Of a stretch of 64,000 nucleotides of DNA, positions 60,053 to 64,000 are shown piece by piece (within the stretch, counting starts at the first letter, position 1; each line of letters starts with the position of its first letter). The stretch lies in contig NZ_MECJ01000029.1 of NCBI RefSeq assembly GCF_014596475.1, positions 124,001-188,000 of the forward strand, read 5' to 3'. The DNA is from Streptomyces sp. CBMA152 (lineage in GTDB: Bacteria > Actinomycetota > Actinomycetes > Streptomycetales > Streptomycetaceae). Below the pieces are notes generated by a model. The model had not been told where the DNA came from, searched no databases, and saw only the letters and a program-made list of their open reading frames with translations. The translations under genes and the position numbers were made by a program.

Positions 60053-60472
60053 CTAGGGGCGGCGCAGGCGCAGCGCCAGGAAGGCGAGGCCCAGTCCCGT
60101 CAGTGCGAGCCCCGCCCCCATGGACAGCACATGCACCCGTAGCTCGGAGGACGTCGAGAGGCGGCCCGGTGACGCTTTCTTGCGGGCGGCGGCCGCCGGG
60201 AGCGCGCTCGACGGAGCCACGGGCGGCGTAGGTGTGGGGACGGCCGCGGGGATCGGCTCCGCCGACGCGTCCGGCACATACGGGAGGGTCTCCGGCGCCC
60301 GGCCCGGACGCGCTCGCCCCTCCCCGGCCTTGCGGCCCGCCAGCCGCTGGTCGAGCGACAGGGAGGGCGTGGCCGGTGCCGGTGAGCTCTCGTCCGCGTA
60401 CGCCGACGGGGTCAGGAACAGCAGGCCCGCCAGCGCGGTGCCCGCGCCGAGTGTCCGGAGCCCTGAAGCCAT
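60053..60472 (-). CDS. secreted or membrane-anchored small protein of unknown function
   Basis: A 139-residue protein with an N-terminal signal peptide (about 1-26, LAGLLFLTPSAYA cleavage-like), a Pro/Ala/Ser-rich middle (residues 27-100) and a C-terminal membrane helix (about 113-134) followed by RLRRP. The layout (signal, disordered Pro-rich stalk, helix, basic end) resembles cell-wall-anchored or membrane-tethered proteins, though no LPXTG or LAXTG motif is seen. No family recognised. Confidence 0.65.
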   Translation of the reverse strand: MASGLRTLGAGTALAGLLFLTPSAYADESSPAPATPSLSLDQRLAGRKAGEGRARPGRAPETLPYVPDASAEPIPAAVPTPTPPVAPSSALPAAAARKKASPGRLSTSSELRVHVLSMGAGLALTGLGLAFLALRLRRP

Positions 60473-60554
60473 GGGGCCAGCGTCACACGGGCCGACATTT
60501 GTGGCATCTCGCGCGCGCCACCCGGGGGATCGGGCGGCGCGCGCGTCACCGTAC

Positions 60555-62165
60555 CTACTGCTGCGGCGGGTTGCCCGTCGACAGCGTCAGGCTGAACTGG
60601 GCTTCCTTCGGGTCCACGTCCACGCCCGCCGCCGGGAACTGGGTCACCACGACGTCCTGGCCCCACTGGCCGTTGTCGACCGCCGTGGTGTTGAGCTTCC
60701 AGCCCGCGGCCTGGATGCAGGACTTCACCGACAGGATGTCCTTGTAGGTGAAGTCGGGCGCCTGGACCTTCGAGGGGTCGAGGGCGGACTTCTGGGGGCT
60801 GGTGCACTTGGTGGTGTCCAGCGTGCGGCTGCGCTCCGGGTCCTTGTGGCCCGCGACGGCGGATCCGGAGGCCTTGGAGTCGCCGCCCTTGCCCGAGTCG
60901 CCGCCGCTGTTCATCATCAGCGCCGCGACCAGACCGCCGACCGCGAGGACGGCCACCGCGATCGCGCCGACGATCACGGGCGTGTTCTTCTTCGAAGAAG
61001 AAGAACCACCACCGGCCGGGCCGGTCGGCGAGATCGTGTAGGGCGGCGGGGTCTGCTGGGCCATCGGGGCCGGCTGCTGCATCTGCTGCTGCGGGTAGCC
61101 GTACGAGGGCTGCGGCGTCGGGGCCGGGGTCGGCGGGCCGTACGGGCTCGGCTGGTACGGCGTCTGGACGCTGCCCTGGTAGCCCGGCTGGGCCGAGGAG
61201 TCCAGCGGCGGGAAGACCGCCGAGCCGACGCCCTGGCCGCTGGAGACGGGGGCGCCGCCGGTGATCACCGGGGCCGCGCCGGTCTGGCCGCTGGCCGAGA
61301 TGCGGGCGATCTCGTCGCGCATCGCGGCCGCGCTGGGGAAGCGCTCGTTCGGGTTCTTCTTCAGCGCGCGGGCGACCAGCGCGTCCACGGCCGGCGGGAT
61401 GGAGCGGTTGATCGAGGAGGGCGCGACCGGCTCCTCCTGGACGTGCGCGTACGCGATCGCCAGCGGCGAGTCCGCGTCGAACGGGATCCGGCCGGTGAGC
61501 AGCTGGAAGAGCATGATGCCGACCGAGTACAGGTCGGAGCGGGCGTCGACGCCGCGGCCGAGCGCCTGCTCGGGCGAGAGGTACTGCGGGGTGCCGACGA
61601 CCATGCCGGTCTGGGTCATCGAGGTGACGCCGGACTGCATGGCGCGCGCGATGCCGAAGTCCATGACCTTGACCACGCCACGCTTGGTGACCATCACGTT
61701 GCCCGGCTTGATGTCCCGGTGGACCAGGCCCATCTCATGGCTGACCTCAAGGGCCGCCAGGACGTCGGCGGTCATTTTGAGGGCCTTGTCGGCGGGCATC
61801 GCGCCGTAGTGCTGGATGTCGGTGTGCAGCACCGAGCCGAGCGGCTGGCCCTCCACGTACTCCATGACGATGTACGGCATGGTCGCGCCGCCCAGCTCGT
61901 CCTCGCCGGTGTCGAAGACGGACACGATGTTGGTGTGCTGGAGCTTGGCGACGGCCTGGGCCTCGCGGCGGAAGCGCTCGCGGAAGGATGCTTCTCGGCC
62001 GAGTTCGGTGTGCAGGGTCTTGATGGCCACCTGGCGGTCCAGCGCGGCGTCGTACGCCAGGTAGACCGAGGCCATGCCGCCTTCGCCGAGGAGGTCGCGC
62101 AGCTGGTAGCGCCCGCCCGCGATGGAACCGCCCGCATAGCGGCCCTGTGCGCCGTCCTGGCTCAT
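60555..62165 (-). CDS. membrane serine/threonine kinase (PknB-like, single PASTA-like domain)
   Basis: A 536-residue receptor kinase. The kinase domain has Lys49 (VAIKTL), HRDIKPGN and DFGIA. A Pro/Gln/Tyr-rich linker (about 310-390) leads to one membrane helix (TPVIVGAIAVAVLAVGGLVAALMM) and an extracellular ~70-residue PASTA-like domain with two Cys (TTKCTSPQ; VKSCIQAAGW). Ligand unknown. It is divergent from the next kinase over a shared 380-nt promoter gap. Confidence 0.92.
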   Translation of the reverse strand: MSQDGAQGRYAGGSIAGGRYQLRDLLGEGGMASVYLAYDAALDRQVAIKTLHTELGREASFRERFRREAQAVAKLQHTNIVSVFDTGEDELGGATMPYIVMEYVEGQPLGSVLHTDIQHYGAMPADKALKMTADVLAALEVSHEMGLVHRDIKPGNVMVTKRGVVKVMDFGIARAMQSGVTSMTQTGMVVGTPQYLSPEQALGRGVDARSDLYSVGIMLFQLLTGRIPFDADSPLAIAYAHVQEEPVAPSSINRSIPPAVDALVARALKKNPNERFPSAAAMRDEIARISASGQTGAAPVITGGAPVSSGQGVGSAVFPPLDSSAQPGYQGSVQTPYQPSPYGPPTPAPTPQPSYGYPQQQMQQPAPMAQQTPPPYTISPTGPAGGGSSSSKKNTPVIVGAIAVAVLAVGGLVAALMMNSGGDSGKGGDSKASGSAVAGHKDPERSRTLDTTKCTSPQKSALDPSKVQAPDFTYKDILSVKSCIQAAGWKLNTTAVDNGQWGQDVVVTQFPAAGVDVDPKEAQFSLTLSTGNPPQQ

Positions 62166-62545
62166 GACTGTGCTTCCCCCTTGGCGCGGTGGCCAGTGAT
62201 GATCCCTGAAATTTTCTAGGCAAGTCTGCCCGAGGGGTACGACACGTCAAGCCGAGTGCCCGTTCCGTGACCGTACGCGCAAGAAGCGTCTCGTAAGCGT
62301 TACAGGAATCGCATCGAATTTGCATGGGTACACGCGGAACCGATTGGATGGCCGGTCCATCCCGATCCGGCGCCCCGCGCGAACGCTGTAGCGTGCACTA
62401 CTGCACAACCAGTAGGACGCAGACCAGCAGGGCACACCGGCAGTACCAGCAGGACCAGGCCGCGACGAGGCAGCAAGGCACTGCGCGTGACCGTAAGACT
62501 GTAAGGAACCACCGCTGACGCGGCCAGACACGACGGCGAGGACTG
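62166..62545. promoter_or_regulatory. divergent promoter region between two kinase genes, with direct repeats
   Basis: 380 nt without an ORF. ACCAG(T/C)AGG occurs three times (62408-62416, 62423-62431, 62445-62453), and CTACTG/CAGTAG (62398-62403, 62410-62415) forms a small inverted repeat overlapping the first copy. The stretch near 62200-62345 is AT-richer and probably holds both promoters. No regulator is known. Confidence 0.45.
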
Positions 62546-64000
62546 ATGGCACCCGAACCCGAGGGAAACGGCGCCGGGATGGCCGATGCGCAGGATCACG
62601 AGTCGTGGGTCGGCGGACTCGTCGGTGACGGCCGCTACCGGCTGACGCACCGGCTGGGCCGCGGTGGCATGGCCGAGGTCTTCGCGGCGGAGGACGTACG
62701 CCTGGGCCGCACGGTCGCGGTGAAGCTGCTGCGTCCCGACCTCGCCGAGGACCCGGTCTCCAAGGCCCGCTTCACGCGCGAGGCGCAGTCGGTCGCCGGC
62801 CTCAACCACCACGCGGTGGTGGCGGTCTACGACTCGGGCGAGGACGTGGTGGGCGGCCAGACCGTCCCGTACATCGTGATGGAGCTGGTCGAGGGCCGCA
62901 CCATCCGCGATCTCCTCGTCAGTGCGGACGCCCCGCCTCCGGAGCAGGCGCTGATCATCGTCTCCGGCGTCCTGGAGGCGCTGGCGTACTCGCACCAGCA
63001 CGGCATCGTGCACCGCGACATCAAGCCCGCGAACGTGATCATCACGCACGCCGGCGCGGTCAAGGTGATGGACTTCGGCATCGCGCGCGCCCTGCACGGC
63101 GCGCAGTCGACGATGACCCAGACCGGCATGGTCATGGGCACGCCGCAGTACCTCTCGCCCGAGCAGGCGCTCGGCAAGGCCGTCGACCACCGCTCCGACC
63201 TGTACGCGACGGGCTGCCTGCTGTACGAACTCCTCGCGCTGCGCCCGCCCTTCACCGGCGAGACACCGTTGTCAGTGGTGTACCAGCACGTGCAGGACAC
63301 CCCGATTCCGCCGTCCCAGACATCGGATGTGGCGCCGCCGGAACTCGACGGCCTCGTCATGCGTTCTCTCGCCAAGGACCCGGACGACCGTTTCCAGTCC
63401 GCCGAGGAGATGCGCGGCCTGGTCCAGTACGGACTGCAGATGCTCCAGGCGCAGGGCGGCCACACCGGCACCTGGAACACCGGCCCGGTCGCGGTGATGC
63501 ACGAGGGCGCCCACACCTCCCCCATGGGCATGACCGCACCGACCACGGCCATGGGCCACCCCATGCACGGGGAGACCTCGCAGTTCCGCGGTCCGATCCT
63601 GCCGCCGATGAACCCGGACGACGGCGGGTACGACGGCGGCTACGGCCAGGGCGGCTACCACGGCAACGGCTACCACGGCAACGGCGGCCGCCGTCGCGGC
63701 GGCCGGGGCAAGGTGGTCCTGTTCGTGGTGCTCGCGATCATCGCGATCGCCGCGGGCGTGGCCTTCGCGATCAACGCGGCGAACAAGAAGGACAGCAACG
63801 GGCCGGCCAAGCACCCGGCGGTCTCCAACAGCCCGTCGCAGTCCCAGTCGCAGACCTCGCCGACCCCGGACGACCAGAGCACCAAGGGGCAGGACCAGAA
63901 CACGACGACCGGCGGCGCCGACGAGGAGCCGACCCACAAGCCGTCGCGCAGGCCGCACAAGTCGACCTCGCCGAAGCCGGGGACGAACCAGGGGACGACG
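62546..64000 (+). CDS. membrane serine/threonine kinase, cut by the window end
   Basis: At least 485 residues. The kinase domain has Lys60 (VAVKLLRPD), HRDIKPANV and DFGIA, with an activation loop TMTQTGMVMGTPQYLSPEQ. A Gly/Tyr/His-rich linker (HGNGYHGNGG) and one membrane helix (about 391-412, KVVLFVVLAIIAIAAGVAFAI) follow, then a Ser/Thr/Gln-rich extracellular tail running off the window. The start ATG at 62546 follows CGAGGA. Whether it ends in PASTA repeats cannot be seen. It is divergent from the previous kinase and likely related by old duplication. Confidence 0.9.
   Translation, partial: MAPEPEGNGAGMADAQDHESWVGGLVGDGRYRLTHRLGRGGMAEVFAAEDVRLGRTVAVKLLRPDLAEDPVSKARFTREAQSVAGLNHHAVVAVYDSGEDVVGGQTVPYIVMELVEGRTIRDLLVSADAPPPEQALIIVSGVLEALAYSHQHGIVHRDIKPANVIITHAGAVKVMDFGIARALHGAQSTMTQTGMVMGTPQYLSPEQALGKAVDHRSDLYATGCLLYELLALRPPFTGETPLSVVYQHVQDTPIPPSQTSDVAPPELDGLVMRSLAKDPDDRFQSAEEMRGLVQYGLQMLQAQGGHTGTWNTGPVAVMHEGAHTSPMGMTAPTTAMGHPMHGETSQFRGPILPPMNPDDGGYDGGYGQGGYHGNGYHGNGGRRRGGRGKVVLFVVLAIIAIAAGVAFAINAANKKDSNGPAKHPAVSNSPSQSQSQTSPTPDDQSTKGQDQNTTTGGADEEPTHKPSRRPHKSTSPKPGTNQGTT

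Overview
The window comes from the high-GC chromosome of a Streptomyces (or very close relative). The evidence is strong third-position GC bias, many GTG starts and ATGA/GTGA stop-start overlaps, the crgA/pknB/pbpA/rodA cell-envelope block, class E sortases, the DUF5324 and Bpa families, and six perfect copies of the actinobacterial chromosome-partition site GTTTCACGTGAAAC (parS). Many parS copies and repeated intergenic DnaA boxes place the window near oriC.

Region 1 (1-13741) is an aromatic type II polyketide cluster. It holds an efflux pump (cut by the window edge), an ABM-family monooxygenase, a metallo-beta-lactamase-fold hydrolase, a TetR regulator with a rare TTA codon, a four-helix membrane protein, then the minimal PKS (KS-alpha, chain-length factor, ACP), a ketoreductase and a didomain aromatase/cyclase. 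A Sfp-type phosphopantetheinyl transferase follows, then a complete acyl-CoA carboxylase (beta, epsilon, alpha) that probably supplies malonyl-CoA, and a divergent SARP activator. Three SARP-type heptads at exact 11-bp spacing lie in front of the KS gene. A long perfect hairpin at 14208-14259 separates the cluster from the core genome.

Region 2 (14284-33261) is core. It holds DUF5324, cyclophilin, a rhomboid protease, crgA, a DUF881 protein, three class E sortases around pabA, and the pknB-pbpA-rodA-pstP-fhaB-fhaA operon on the minus strand. A tRNA-Leu(CAG) and a two-component system follow. The histidine kinase has an unusual membrane-anchored C-terminal extension.

Region 3 (33262-42624) holds a YhgE-like membrane protein, a DUF2252 protein, a J-domain protein, a rhodanese, an acyl-CoA dehydrogenase and the paaABCDE phenylacetyl-CoA epoxidase operon (minus strand).

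Region 4 (42625-54541) holds DUF5819 and HTTM membrane proteins, a SpoU/TrmH methyltransferase, paaN, a 3-hydroxyacyl-CoA dehydrogenase with its TetR regulator, a lipoprotein, bkdR and the branched-chain 2-oxoacid dehydrogenase operon (E1-alpha, E1-beta, E2). The palindrome ACCGAACGATCGGT stands before paaA and between paaN and the dehydrogenase, with a one-base variant before the bkd operon. This suggests one TetR regulon joins all three.

Region 5 (54542-64000) holds molybdenum cofactor genes (a mobA-DUF6457 fusion, and moeA), a potassium channel whose start codon region overlaps a parS site, a quinone oxidoreductase, the proteasome activator Bpa, a small secreted/anchored protein, and two divergent PknB-type kinases, the second cut by the window end. 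No IS elements, prophage genes, CRISPR arrays or rRNA genes were seen.
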